Below, in pieces: positions 25,992 through 38,700 of a stretch of 64,000 nt of DNA. Within the stretch, counting starts at the first letter, position 1, and each line of letters opens with the position of its first letter. A program made the position numbers and the translations under genes. Source of the stretch: Anarhynchus alexandrinus. Taxonomy: Eukaryota; Chordata; Aves; Charadriiformes; Charadriidae. A model generated the notes under the pieces. That model did not search any database. It had not been told where the DNA came from and saw only the letters and a program-made list of their open reading frames with translations. The stretch covers positions 4,772,482 through 4,836,481 of the forward strand of contig VUYV01000016.1 of assembly GCA_008711295.1 (NCBI GenBank), written 5' to 3'.

Positions 25992-27318
25992 TAACTTATA
26001 GCTTTCTGTTGAAGGAGTGTACAGCTGAAAGTGTTGGCTGAATAGTTTTGGAAATTCAAACCCAAGGGAGTCTACTGGGACTTAGTGCTCTTCTTGCTGG
26101 TGTTCTTGCACATTGAAAAAGCTGTTGCTTGGCCGCTGCATGTGAGTGATTCCTTTCACTTTGCACTGGTAAGGTTGGGCCATGAATGATGTCTCCATCT
26201 GCACTCAGATGACTTAGCTTCCAGGCAGGTCTTGTTTCTGGCTTAATCTAGTCCTGTAAGAAGCCATCGGTAAATTGTGCACAACCTTCCCTTAACCCCC
26301 ACAGGCAGCAGCCGAATCCACCAACTGGTGCCGCATGGGGAAAGAGGACACTAGTGAGCTGCAATCACTAGCTCAGGGAAGAAAAGGCCCAGCTACTTCT
26401 GCTTCCCACGCCAGCAAGTCAGGCTGATGCTACATGCAGCGTGCATGGAGGAGAAGTGTGTGTTTGTCTTCTGGCTGTCTGTTTGATGTGTTGTAAAAGT
26501 GGCTTTTACAAGAGGTCACACTGTCACTTTTGTAAACGCACGAAAAACTTGGAATTGACAAGCAGTGGCTTGGCAGGGTTAGGAGACAGTGAGCCTGAGG
26601 GGCGGATGCCGAGAAAGAAGTCTTCTGGAGGGACGAGAGGAGAAGGACCAAGGGGAGTAAATCAAATAGGAGCTGCAGTGAGAGGTGAGCAGTTCCTGCC
26701 TGTGGAAGTACAGGCAGCATCTTAGGTAGGGATGTTGTTAGCCAGGAGGCAGGGCTGGCAGGGCTTCCAGAGCTGGGTAGGGAATTTAGCCTTTTTGACA
26801 CTAAGCACTTCCTCAGCATTCAGTCTATCTGCAACAAGCTAGGAGTAATATTTTACCTTTTCCTTTTTTTTTTTTTCTTAACAAATTCAGCGACTTCTTA
26901 ACTACAGACAGCAAAAACTAAATGAAGTGAAATGATGGGATCTATCAGCTCAGCATGGCAGCAAGACCCTTCTCAAATACTTGTCTCTCCAGATTGTGTG
27001 AAGTTTTATTTCTCCCGTTGGAGTGGGACTGAGATCATCAGGTTATGTTGCCTGTGGAAGCAGGGACAAGGACTGGTGGGTGCTCTCAGCCGAGCTTTGA
27101 AGCATAACTGGCAGTCTGTGGGTGTGCGGCGGCTTCTTTCCCTGAGAAGCCGTGAGCTGTCCTGCCTGTCTGGAGTTAGGTGTCTTACAGCCCAGTTTAG
27201 CAGGAATACCAACCTGGTTCTGCCATGGCTAAAGGAGCTGCTCATGCTATGGTGAGACATACGTGAGTAAATAGCAGTACATTTCCTTCCATCACCTGTT
27301 TAAGTTAGGAGAAGTAGA

Positions 27319-27396
27319 ACTTGCACAGGGTTTGAGGAATCTGTAGCACACTAGTCCACTTGCACAGGGTTTGAGGAATCTGTAGCACACTAGTCC
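27319..27396 (+). repeat. Perfect tandem duplication of a 39-bp unit
   Basis: Copy one is 27319-27357 and copy two is 27358-27396. Each opens ACTTGCACAGGGTTTGAGG and ends CACACTAGTCC. They are identical base for base, so the duplication is recent or the assembly has repeated a segment. Confidence 0.93.
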
Positions 27397-29581
27397 ATTC
27401 CTATGCTTGCTGAGGAGCAATTTTTTCTTCCAGTTTTCATTCCTATAATCCCTGTGTGAACACTGTATTGAGGTACTGAGCTCTGCTGCCGGTCTTGATT
27501 GTGTAGTCACGGTAAAGTTATTTGTGTTGCGGTGTGTCACCCTGCAATATTTTGCTCAAGGAATGCAAAAACTGGGCAATATCTGACCCTTCATCCTTAC
27601 AAGGGATGTGCAAAGACATGTTAAAGTAGGGTTTAAAAGTTATCCTTTGCATTTTTAGTTGAGAGGCGTTTCAGAACAGAATGCATATGTTTGTACTATA
27701 TGTAGCGTACAGCAAAATTCTATTACTGAAGCTTTTTTTGGTCTGCCATTATTCATTTGCACTAATTTTGTTGCTATGCTGGCTTAGAAAGAGATGTTCA
27801 AAGTGCAGCTTTGCCAAAGCTCCTCTGTCCTCCAAGAGGCCTATCAGGATAGGTAATTCATACAAGCTTATGTCTCAGAGGAATTATTCTTGGCCGCCTT
27901 CCTCCATTAGCACTGCTAGTGCTTATGCCATTTATTCCAGGGGGAGTTAAGCAACTCCCACGCTCAGTGCATTTGCAAATTCCAGCCTGAAGCTTACTCT
28001 TATCACTAGCTAGAAAATGTGTGCAAAAAGGAGCGTATCATGAGTGAAAGCAAGGGAGATGCATCAAGACTTGGTTACTTGCAAAGAGCCCTGAAAGCAA
28101 GTACAGATAGAGTGTATTCCATGTCGTGTGTTTGATATTGAAACTGCTTTGGCTCCCCCTCACCCCTCTTTTTCACCTTTCTGTAAAAAAAGTTTTGGCT
28201 GTCCTACGAGCAGAAGCACGGATGAAGCCAGGTAATAAACTGTTATCTGCTTAATCTGCCCTCAGCTAACCAGAGGGAAAGTTCAGAACCCGTGGCCATT
28301 AGGTGGATTCCTCGTACGACAAACCCTATGAGCTTATTGTAGTTTTGTCACCTTGTTGAAATGTCATGTCAAAACTTTGTGAGCTGTAACTCCATAACCT
28401 CCTGCTCAGTTGAATTGAGTCAAGCTGAGTTTAACTTTTGAACTGTAACTTTTGGAGGCAGCAGGTCCACGCTTATGACGGGTCTTCAGGTGGCAGCCCT
28501 GCTGCCCCCCAGCCCTGTTGTCCCTGTCACCCTGGTGCAGATCATGGGCTTTTTCTCCTGGGACTCTTTATTCTAGCAGATGGCTGATGTGCCTCCTTGC
28601 TGCTTGTCATTGATACATTGCTCTTGGGTAGTGGGCTTGTAGGCTTTCTATTCTTGGTCCGGAAGGGAAAGAGGGGTGTGGCTGTAGGTATGTGTAGTTT
28701 TTTTATTTAAAAGGACAACATCAATTTTTAAAGAATTTTTTTCACCTTCATCCAAAATGTTTGACTTCTTTTTTTTTTTTCAACTAATACCTTAAAAACT
28801 ATTAATGTTATTTAGGTTTGTTTTATTTCTTTTTTTTTTCCATTGATGTTTGTTTGGGATTTTTCACCAGAGAAGAAGTTCTGGGAGTAGGTAACAAAAT
28901 AATGTGTGTTCTGCCAACCACTTATGCCCCTGTCTCTTCCCTGGACTCTTCTGCTTCCTCCTGGTTCCCAGTTGTCTGCCAGTCCAGGATGTTCCCAAAC
29001 CAGGAGGGACTTTGCCTTTTAATGCAGAGTCATTCCTGCAGTGCTGTGCAGAGTGTGTATAACAGCACCATCCTGTCACTAATGCACCAGTGAGTTGCTC
29101 AGAGCAAATACACCAGGAAGGCAGAGGAAAGTTCCCTTGTGCTTCCCCCCTTCCTGTTTCTGAGGTCTAGGATGTTATTTGCAACAGCTCTGCTTAAAAC
29201 ATGGGTGTACAGGACTCCAATTATGTTTCCTAAGCAAGATCTGTGATGTCAGTTCTGTGCTGCACGGTGGTAGATGTGGGATTTTGCAAGTGCAGATCCA
29301 GGCAGCTGCCTGTTGCTATAGATTAAGAAAACAAAGGATGGTGAATTACTGAAGGAAACATGAAAAAAGGGTCTCGAGCCCACGTAGAGGTTTTTCAGTA
29401 CTAGCTTGCCATGGACTTTCTGCTGAGAGAGATACATTGCAGAAGTGCTGTTAGGAATGTAATTTCATACTGACTGGTATTATTTTTCTTTTGCATCTGC
29501 ATCACTTACTAAATGAACTTTGAATAATTATATGGTGAAGTCCTCTCTGGACTTGACAATTAGACAGAGATACTGCAGCAG

Positions 29582-29597
29582 AAACACACACACACAA
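29582..29597 (+). repeat. Short (CA)n microsatellite
   Basis: About six to seven CA units within aaacacacacacacaaag. Confidence 0.8.
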
Positions 29598-30992
29598 AGT
29601 GTAATTGTAAATAATGGATACTGACTGGATCTGCCAGAAGTTGCAATAAAAAGTCTTGCCTTAGGTCAATTGTTCCTGGCATATAGTTGAAAAAAAGGAA
29701 TCCAGCAGTGTGCTGTATAATTTGAGCTGCTGTACATTGACATTTGCCAGCTATGGGTTTTTTTTTTCTTTTTCTTTTTTTTCCTTCATGAAGCTCATAT
29801 CTATTCCAAAGGTAGAGACAAGCTTTTGAAAGCATTCAAACACCATGGATCACAGCCAGCATTTCTGCATGCCATAGAAGTCTTGGTTGCCTGTGTGTGT
29901 TTTGTTTTGGTTTGTTTTTAAACAATACAGTGTGAGGTAATATAGGTAACCAAGCTAACACTTGTTCTTCATCTTCTCAAAATCAGGAGTTTTATTTTGC
30001 TGACTGTTGTTGAACAGGGCTTGTAGGTTGCCCAGGAGTTTACATCTAGTAAAGTAAGCAGCCGCAGTAAGGAGAGGACTTTTGCATGATGGACGTCTGT
30101 CAAATTCAGTGCTAGCTGGGGTAGGGACACTTCCCCCTTCGCATCTCTTAAGCTGGTGTGGTCCCGCAGCCAGTCCTTTTCTGTGACAGTTGCAGCCCAA
30201 AGACCTGACTGCTCTCAGCGCTTGCTGGGGCTGAATTACAAGGTGGAATCAGGTGGTTTTCTAAGTAGAAGCTATCTTGTTATTTCTTAGATAGGAATAA
30301 GCCTTTGGCTTCTGCTCGAACTCTTGATGTAGTCAAAGGAGAGCAAAACATCAAGGAGTCTCGCTGACTGTGCAGACTGTGCTGTGGATTAAGGCTATCA
30401 TGATGTAGAGGAGGTTTTGCAATTGTTTATGCCAGTCCTCAGAGAGTAAGTGTGAAATGAAGATTGTGGTCTGATTTATATACATAACTTCCATGATGTA
30501 TTTCTGTGATGTGCAGAGCTAATTATAGATAACTATAAATACACTATTGGGAAGCTTTTAAACATTTATTTTAGCACTCTTGAGGAAGCCAGTACTAAGT
30601 TTAGTAGACTGTGGTGAGTTATTGACCTAACAAATTACAACCATGGACTACAGTATGGTATCGACATTACAGATTGTACTGTCATCTTTAGAAGTCATTA
30701 CAGAATGTAATTCAGGGCATGCTGAACTCTGAGATTTACACTGGGTGGGATATTGACTCCATAATATGAGAGTCATATGTTTAACCGGCGTGCATAGTAG
30801 ACAATTGTTAAATATAGAAGCCACAGAAATTACATAATAAATTCAAATCAGATTTTTTTCCGTCTCCTTGTATTCAGGGAGCTGTAAATGCAGATGTATG
30901 AAGGCCTATGGTGAGTGGCAGTTACGAGCATAATTCTTAGAAATAAATCCATAAATCAGTTTTCCTAACGGGTATCAGAAACAAGGTTTCTC

Positions 30993-31012
30993 TTTTTTTT
31001 TTTTTTTTTTTT
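30993..31012 (+). repeat. T20 homopolymer tract
   Basis: Uninterrupted T run between ggtttctc and ctcctg. Confidence 0.92.
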
Positions 31013-34000
31013 CTCCTGTTTGTATAACCTTTAGCATTCTGGAAACAATCAAATTTTGAGGTTGGAAGAGAAGAGAAACAGGGAATTGCTATATATATGT
31101 GTAAAGGGAGAGTTGATGATTCTGCATGCCCATAGGATACATTTTATTACCAAGTGCATGGCTGGTTCCCCAACTTGTAAGCAGAGAAAGGTGTGGGCTG
31201 TACTTCTTTTAACCGCCTCAGAAGCTGTCCAAAGGTTTGGGGCATTGCGGTAAGTCCCAGCAGTAGTGAACTGAGGCACATAGTGCAAGCACTCAAAAGT
31301 GTACAGTCAGTAGTGTGTGCCATGTGTGGCAGTGTTCAAGATGCACTTCCCCGACTAGCACGTACCGCTCGTGTACAGGACATATCTTGATGGTTTATAT
31401 GGGATAGCTCAGGAGGAATCACTGCATCTGCTCCTCACGTGAAACTATTTTTGCAGCAGCTGCTGAATGCAGTAACATGCTAAGATGGTCTTGGGGAGGA
31501 TTTCTGTATTCCAGGAAAACTCTAGGAGGATTTATGTAGCCAAAGTAAATGGTGATTCTCTGGCTATTTCCAAAGTTTCCCTTTTAAATCAATTCAGGAA
31601 GCAAGTCTTTCCTGCTCCTTCATACTGCCTGGCATGGTCTGCCTGGTCTGCCTTGGACTTCTTCAGAAACAAAATTGATCTGGCAGTAGAGGACATTGAG
31701 AAATACTCTCTGCATTGCTGTCATCTTTCCTTGGGATTTATTGCTGGGGGAAAAGACGATGTGTGGATTCTTGTCCCTATATGGCGAGTACAGAAAAAAC
31801 AAAGAAATGCCACCAATATTTCTGAAATAGAGTCGCTATGCCCAGACTGCAGTTCTGTTTAACTCTGTATTTTGAAGGGGGGGGGCGACACTATAGACCA
31901 CCAGTGGAATAATAATATTACATTATTTAGGCTTTTGCTTGATAATGGATCGTTCAAAATCTTCTGAGAATCAGAGGTGAGCAATAATTTGAGATGATCA
32001 AATGTAGATACTATATCTGGCGCAATAAAAGTCCAGATCGGTTGATTTATTTGGTGAAGGTTAGACATGCTACTCAAATATTGATAGGATCTTTCTGAAG
32101 CACAAGTTAGTTTGTTAAATGCAAAACAAAAATGATTCAATGTAATGGAAAAAAAAATTAAAATACCATTTCTGCTGGTGCTAAAACAGCTCTGTGGTTT
32201 GAAACACTTGTGCTTTCACAACACCTGATGATCTAAATTCATCCTTCAGGGCCATAATGACAAGGATATGCTGGACTGTGTAAAACAGACTGCAGAAGAG
32301 TTCTGCTATCTTGGACACGTACTTGTTGCAGAACTTAATCTCGTATTTAATCTGGTTTGATACTGTATCTTAATTTGGTTTGCTGCTGCAATAATTGGCT
32401 ACGGTTTGTTAAGGATAGTAATACTGCAATAGTAGTGTGAGGGTAATTTCAAGTTTAATAGAAACCCCTAGCTCCTTTGTCTTTCTAAATGGCCACATTA
32501 TTCTGTTCTGCTTTCATTGAGGTCGGAAATAACCCCTTTGAAAAGACTGAGACTACTGAGAGAGATTATGCCTCTACCAACCTGAATAAAAACTTGTTTT
32601 AAAGAACAGATAAAAACCATTAGAATTTAAGAAGCCTTTCTGTATTGAAAAAGGTAAATTCTGATCTGGACTGACATGTAAAGCCAGATTTTCAGTGAAA
32701 TTAAAGCTGTTTCTGCAAATTTTTGTGAATGGAAAATTGTATTTGCTTTAGGAAAGGAAACTGGCATGCTATTACATCTTCATATACCTACAGTCCAAGA
32801 GCTGTTGATACGCAGATTAGTGTTTAGAGTCAGGTTTGGAAGATCCTGGAAATTATAATCCAGGCTGAAAAAGAAGTATAAAGTTTCACAGCATCATGTA
32901 TCTGTAGGGGGGATTTTCTTTGTTAGAGAAGAGGCAAGTTTTGTGACAGGAATACATGTAGAAGATGTGGAAGAAAGACAGACCCTCTGGTTTGCGTTTG
33001 TTTGTTAAGACAATTGCTACATTTATAGCAAAGCTCTTAAAACTCTTCATACATGGGAATAATATCAGAAGACAGTATGAGCCATGTTTGTGTTAGGAAG
33101 TTGTTCAGTTGTGGTTTAGGGCATATCAACTGATGCCATCAGAGTGTCACGGCCAAAATGTCTTTTTTAAGTTTGGTTTGTGCAAGCTAATTGCTCTGCA
33201 AAAGCTCTGCAGTGAAATTTAGAGTTGCACAAACTTCTGTAATATTAGTCATTGGCTTGAGTAAATGAATAAGATTACTTAACACTTCATACATAACGGG
33301 AGAAACTCTTCTGTGGCAGCATACACTTGGATTCCCTTAGTTTTGTTGTCTAGTACCTCCTGGTCTGGTCCAGTGAGGCCAAACCCAGGGTTACTGGAAA
33401 GCAGCTGTTTCACGTACCCAATAGTCATGTCAAGATTTATACACATTTTATGTTTGCTCATTATTAAGTAAAATATGTTCACTGCAGTCACCCTTGACCC
33501 TTTTGTCAGAAGCTTTGTTGATTTGCCACCGGTGGTTTCATTTAAAACACCCTGCAAAAAATAAGGGAACATGGTGAAATGTGGCCTGTACTTACTAGAG
33601 TGTGCTCATCAGTACCTGGGGAAAGAACATGAGGACCTGAGAGTCTGTTTTGTTTAATTGGATAAAGTATTTTTCATTGAATACACATAAAAACCAGGAG
33701 ATACGTGCCTAAAATCTTGTGTGTCCCTCTACATGTCACGCTCCGTGTTTAATCTTGTAATTCCTGTACAGGAGCTTGGACTTACAAATAATAATAAATA
33801 TATCTCCAAATACAACCCTAAATATCACAATTGTCATCATAAAGCTGCAAGAGTTGACCACAAAACATACAAATTTGACCTTCTAGCAAGTTCCTGTTTA
33901 TTTGCTCTCTCCCCTGCCACGCGTCTTTTAATGGGCTTAGCTGTCAGACAGTTTCTAATTTTGAGTATCTTGTGTCATCATCCCTACTGTCCTGATTTAC

Positions 34001-34499
34001 AGCCAGCCTAGCTATGTGTTATGGGAGGTATTTTCAAGGGTGACCAAGCTCCAATTAAAATCTCATCAGTAAAATGCCTGATCTGATGCGTGCATGGATT
34101 AAAATCACAGTAGGTGATTTCACTAACCCCAGCCTCTGCCCAAATGGCATTCTCTTTGTTCTCCTAAATAGATTTGTCTTCTTTCGTTGCTGGTTTTCAA
34201 ACTACCATTTTTCTGGGAAAAAAACCCCATTGTGCTTGCTGATTTTCCTCTGTTTACTTTCCATAACTTTAAAAGTTTCTTTGAAGATGTCAACAAAAAT
34301 AGCTGTTTCTCAATCTGTGTAATTACTGAAAAAAGCATCCATTTTCTAAGTCTGCCAGGCTATTTTCTTCTAACTAGTATGCTTTTACCCATTAAGTGTG
34401 CTTTTTGGTGTTATTCTGGAGGCATCCTAGCCTGCTTTGAAAGGCATACTAATTCTTACACTTGATTCTTAACAATAATTTTATTACACGTGAAATTTC

Positions 34500-34640
34500 A
34501 TTTAGAAAGAAATGAGACACTTGTTAAGAGATTACTTAGGCTGCAAAGTCAACCACTTAGAAGTTATAAAATGCTAGAATGAACTTCATTTTAGTTTCCT
34601 TATGCATTTCGAGAATAATGATATGTACATATATTCTCCA
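34500..34640 (+). repeat. Possible second, highly diverged MIR-like SINE core
   Basis: The order gattacttagg, aagtcaaccacttag, ATTTTAGTTTCCTTATGCAT and GAGAATAATGATATGTACAT recalls the MIR core (acttaac, cagtttcctcatctgtaaaa, ataataatacc). The resemblance is weak and judged by eye. Confidence 0.3.
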
Positions 34641-37600
34641 TGATTTTTTTATACTCCTGTGTGCAAATTGAGAATTTTTGGTGTTCTAGTTTGTCCAAAC
34701 TTGGCTGTATTTTCACAGGTTTGGTAGAAAGAGACAACTTGTTTGACTGTTAAAATCCAGAGGTATTCCTCCTAGCAGGAAGGCATTCGATCTTCCCGCA
34801 TACAAGAACTAGTTGATATTTTAGAGCATGCATAAAACATATTTTCCAAACCGTTTTGGCTCCCATTCATCTCCTTTGGAGAGATGTGCCATATTTCAGA
34901 AATTGCAGCTTTATTTGAGGAAATTGGGAAAATCACACTGGCTGCTACTTTAGGAATAAAAACAACCAACCCACCCCAGCCCAGGCAATCATCCAGCAGG
35001 ATTATTTCATGCTAAATGTTTAAAATTTGGCAAAGAAATGAAGAGCTGACATCCATGTCGCATAATGGAGAGTGCTGGAAAAGTGCACATAGTGATACAG
35101 TTTTTTCTGATAATATGAAATCTGAACGGATTCAAACCGGTGTGCCTGGGTGTTAAATGCTCTTCAGGGTTGCTGGTTGGTTGTGCCCATGGAAACTGCC
35201 CTTGAAGTTTCAGAAATGCAGAGATTGCGGTATTGTGCTGTACATCTTGGAGGCTCGGGTATCTCTGTTGTGCAGATCCACTAAGAATGTGGGTGATACT
35301 TTTCAGTTGCAGTACCCTGTCAGGAGTGAGCCCTTTGATACTTTCTTCAAGATATGTTTCGGTCACCTTCAAAAAGACAAACCTTCTTTTGAAAAGCCAA
35401 GAAGTATTAGCATGCTGCTGCTGGGGGAAAGGTACTTAGAATAATTATGCTCCAGAGAACAGAACAGAGAACATTTGTGGGGGAGAGACCAGAAGATTGC
35501 AGTAAAACTAAATGGTAAATAAGGAAACATCGTTAGACAACAGGGCTAACCTTGGGTTTTCTGCTTTGCATTTAACTCCACATATTGGAATAAAATATAA
35601 ACAGGAAACAGCAAAGAGTGCCCTGATAGGAGAGAAAAATGTCTTTTGTGTGTGTGCTGTCAACAAGTGGAGACAAGTCAGATAGCAAAAAAAACCCCAC
35701 ATTGTAACAGCCCGCAAACTGTTAGATTGAGGCAATGAAACAAATACAAAATTACAAGTGTGTTACGGCATGACTGACTGTAATGCTGAACAGAACCAAC
35801 TATTAGCACACCTAAGGTGTAGGCTGAAGTAAGTCCCTATTAAGAAAATTGCGTTCTTCAGTTTGATTGAAGATAAGAAGACCTAATCATATACATCTGC
35901 CTGAGTGTCACCAAGTTTTTTTCTGAATTATGACTTGGTTATGTTTCGTGTGTGTGCCTTCCATGCTCAGAGCAGCTGGCTCCTGCAGGAGAGAGCAGCT
36001 GATAATTGAGGCTTGAGTGTGGTGTAGGGCAAAATATTTTGGGAAACGTGGCTTGGCAAGAACTCGAGGTCTTCCAACAAGTTGCCATTGACTTCATATT
36101 TGTTGTGTTTGCAGAATGACCCGTATTTCCTCATTCAGTGTAAATTCTAATTTCAAGTACAGCTGCCAAGACTAGAAGAATTTGAGGCATGCACATGCAA
36201 ATACCTTAATAAAAATAATTTCCCAGATTTATCTAGAGATTTATAAAATAATAATGAAGAATATTATGCATTCATATTAATAGTAGATGAATGTAAATTA
36301 AATCTTTAGAGATTCACCCACTGATTCTGATCTGGGGATTTTCTCTTTTTTTTTTTTCCTTTGATTTTTAAAATGCACTTATCCATAAACTCTGGGAGCA
36401 TGCAAAAATAAAAATTATTACAGCCTGTACAAAATAAATTAGCAACAAATTCTTACTCCCCTCTAATTAATTCCTTAATAAATACCAAACAAATAACTAT
36501 GTCCTAAACTCACTTATATTTACAAGGTAAGCAGCAAATGGAGGTAATAAGGGAAATTAAAATATGGCAACAGCAGGTGAAGTGAAATGGGCTGCAGGAG
36601 GATGGAGTGAGTGTGCTCCGGCAAGGAGACTTGTTTGTCTGCCAGCGCAGCTCAAGAAGAATGTGGCCATTGAGAGCTGCTGCTGAGTTACTGCACTACG
36701 AACTATGTACATTTGAAGAAGCAAAGTATGATTTGCCTAATGACAAACTGATGCTTTCTTATGCTTGTATTGTGTGCTCACCTAAAAGATTCTCATCTGT
36801 TTGGCTCTACGTGGACATCTTCAGCTGGTATTGTTTGTGTACTTCATCTTCCTTGAGAGGAGCAAACTGTTGAGGATCCATCCGGGGAAAGCTTTTCTTT
36901 CTACTTGTGCAACTTCTGCTGCTTTTTTCTGATGTTGACATAAAGAGCCTGAAAATATAAATCTTCTTTGGGATAAACTTCCAAAATAGGCCACTTATGT
37001 ATCAGTATTTAATGAATTTTTCTCTGATCTGTTTGGTGATCACTTTATAGATAAAGCTGTATGATGGTTGGAATGGTGAGAAGTCAAGGATACAGCTGTA
37101 AATAAATGTGATTCCTTTACGTCTATAGTATAAGACAAGATTTTTTTGTGTTAGTTCCATGATTTTGGATATTGTTTAGTGCATGGATTATTTTCATATT
37201 CAGAAACGCATCAAACTCCATTTTGAAAGTGATTTTTTGCTTTCAGAATCTAAAGAAAAATAGTCCTAATTTTGCCCTTACTTATTAGAATCTATATAGC
37301 TCAGTTCTCATGTCTTTCTAGATTGAATAGCTCCTCTTTCTCTCAACTGATTATACAATGCATGTATTTATAGACAATAATCATACCCCTCTTAGGCTTC
37401 CTTTTGCTGTTCCGTGGAAGCCAAGCTCTTTTAGTCTTCTCTAACAAGAGCATACTTCCAGTTCTGCAGTCACGTTTGAAACCCTCTCTACACCTCCTTC
37501 AAGTTAAATTCATCTCTGAGTACTGGTGACCAGATGATGTTGTGTCAATTCTGGCTCATGTAATTAATCAAAATTCAGGTGGGGAATATCTTCAAAGCTT

Positions 37601-37945
37601 CCTGTCCCAAGAAAAAAAAAATTCTCAGCTTAGTTAGATATGCTCTGTCTGGCAAGCTCATGTCTTCTCTTATTTTTTTCATTTTACTTTCACGTTATTA
37701 TACTCCTTTCATCATCTGACCTAAAGCTTTGCCTATCAGCTTAATGTACCTACAGCTGCTGGGGTTATTTCCCCTGCTTTCCATTTTCTAAAATATAGAT
37801 GTTGGTTCAGGTTTTCTTTGTCTCCTGGTCTGGTATGGATTAGATGTAAGACCAGGATGATTTATTTAAAAACCCAGTGAGAAATCTGCACCTTTTAATA
37901 ACAGATAGGCTAGCAAAGTAACTAATCCCAAGAGATTTTTGTGTC

Positions 37946-38605
37946 TTGGGGAGAAATTACAAGCACAATTACAGGTTGGGCGGGGAATGGCTGGAGAGCA
38001 GCACTGAGGAGAAGGACCTGGGTGTGCTGATCGACGAGAAGCTCAACATGAGCCAGCAATGTGCGATCGCAGCCCAGAAGGCCAACCGCATCCTGGGCTG
38101 CATCAAAAGAAGTGTGGCCAGCAGGGCGAGGGAGGTGATTCTGCCCCTCTACTCCACTCTCGTGAGACCCCACCTGGAGTACTGCGTCCAGCTCTGGAGT
38201 CCCCAACATAAGAAGGACATGGACCTGTTGGAGCGTGTCCAGAGGAGGGCCACGAGGATGATCCGAGGGCTGGAGCACCTCTCCTATGAGGAGAGGCTGA
38301 AGGAGTTGGGGCTGTTCAGCCTGGAGAAGAGAAGGCTCCGGGGAGATCTTATTGCGGCCTTTCAGTACCTAAAGGGGGCCTACAGGAGAGCTGGGGAAGG
38401 ACTTTTTACTAGGGCATGTAGTGACAGGACAAGGGGGAATGGCTTCAAACTGGAAGAGGGCAGGTTTAGATTGAACATTAGGAAGAAGTTTTTCACTTTG
38501 AGGGTGGTGAGGCACTGGAACAGGTTGCCCAGAGAGGTTGTTGAGTCCCCATCCCTGGAGGTGTTCAAGGCCAGGCTGGACGTGGCCTTGGGCAACCTGG
38601 TCTAG
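37946..38605 (+). pseudogene. CR1 ORF2 C-terminal fragment (reverse transcriptase thumb/C-terminal region)
   Basis: An open frame of about 219 codons runs to the stop at 38603-38605. Recognisable CR1 signatures are [19 protein letters not shown] near the start, then [27 protein letters not shown], a [34 protein letters not shown] block, [10 protein letters not shown] and [15 protein letters not shown] at the end. This region follows the catalytic palm of the CR1 polymerase. The endonuclease and catalytic residues are missing through 5' truncation, so the copy cannot move on its own. The first codon is TTG, and no native start exists because the fragment begins mid-ORF. The unbroken frame implies little time for decay. 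Confidence 0.95.
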
Positions 38606-38676
38606 TGGGAGGTGTCCCTGCCTATGGCAGGGGGGTTGGAACTCGATGATCTTCAAGGTCCTTTCCAACCTAAACC

Positions 38677-38700
38677 ATTCTATGATTCTATGATTCTATG
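38677..38700 (+). repeat. CR1 3' terminal ATTCTATG repeats (three units)
   Basis: Three perfect tandem ATTCTATG units end the CR1 and are followed by unique aaatctcatc. CR1 uses this short tandem instead of a poly(A) tail. Confidence 0.97.

Larger units (their letters stand above)
14752..37942 (+). other. PLCB1: Intron sequence of PLCB1, no gene seen
   Basis: About 23 kb of unique AT-rich DNA. It contains homopolymer tracts, G-rich runs, two short tandem duplications (25966-25991 and 27319-27396), a possible second SINE fragment (34500-34640) and an AT-rich block with TAATTA and ATGCAAAT motifs (36180-36560). The longest open frames (126 codons at 18511-18891 minus, 141 at 24669-25094 plus, 129 at 26430-26819 minus) show no domain or family resemblance. 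Confidence 0.6.
37943..38700 (+). mobile_element. 5'-truncated CR1 LINE retrotransposon with intact 3' end
   Basis: Seen: about 758 bp holding the end of the ORF2 frame, a short 3' UTR with GGTGTCCCTGCC, GATGATCTTCAAGGTCCTTT and CCAACCTAAACCATTCTATG, and a terminal tail of three perfect ATTCTATG units (38677-38700). Known: this tail and 3' UTR are diagnostic of avian CR1, and 5' truncation is the normal outcome of its target-primed reverse transcription. The 5' end is set where the ORF2-like sequence begins after gatttttgtg. No clear target duplication is seen, which is usual for CR1. The body retains many CpG sites (gatcgacgag, gtgcgatcgcag), unlike the flanks. With the unbroken frame this argues for a young insertion. 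It lies in sense orientation to PLCB1. Confidence 0.97.

Noticed and set aside
29582..29597. CA run as a notable Z-DNA or polymorphic microsatellite
   Set aside because: Too short (about seven units) to stand out.
38369..38668. Minus-strand frames inside the CR1 (for example 38369-38668)
   Set aside because: Shadows of the plus-strand CR1 ORF2; GC-rich coding sequence keeps the opposite frames open.
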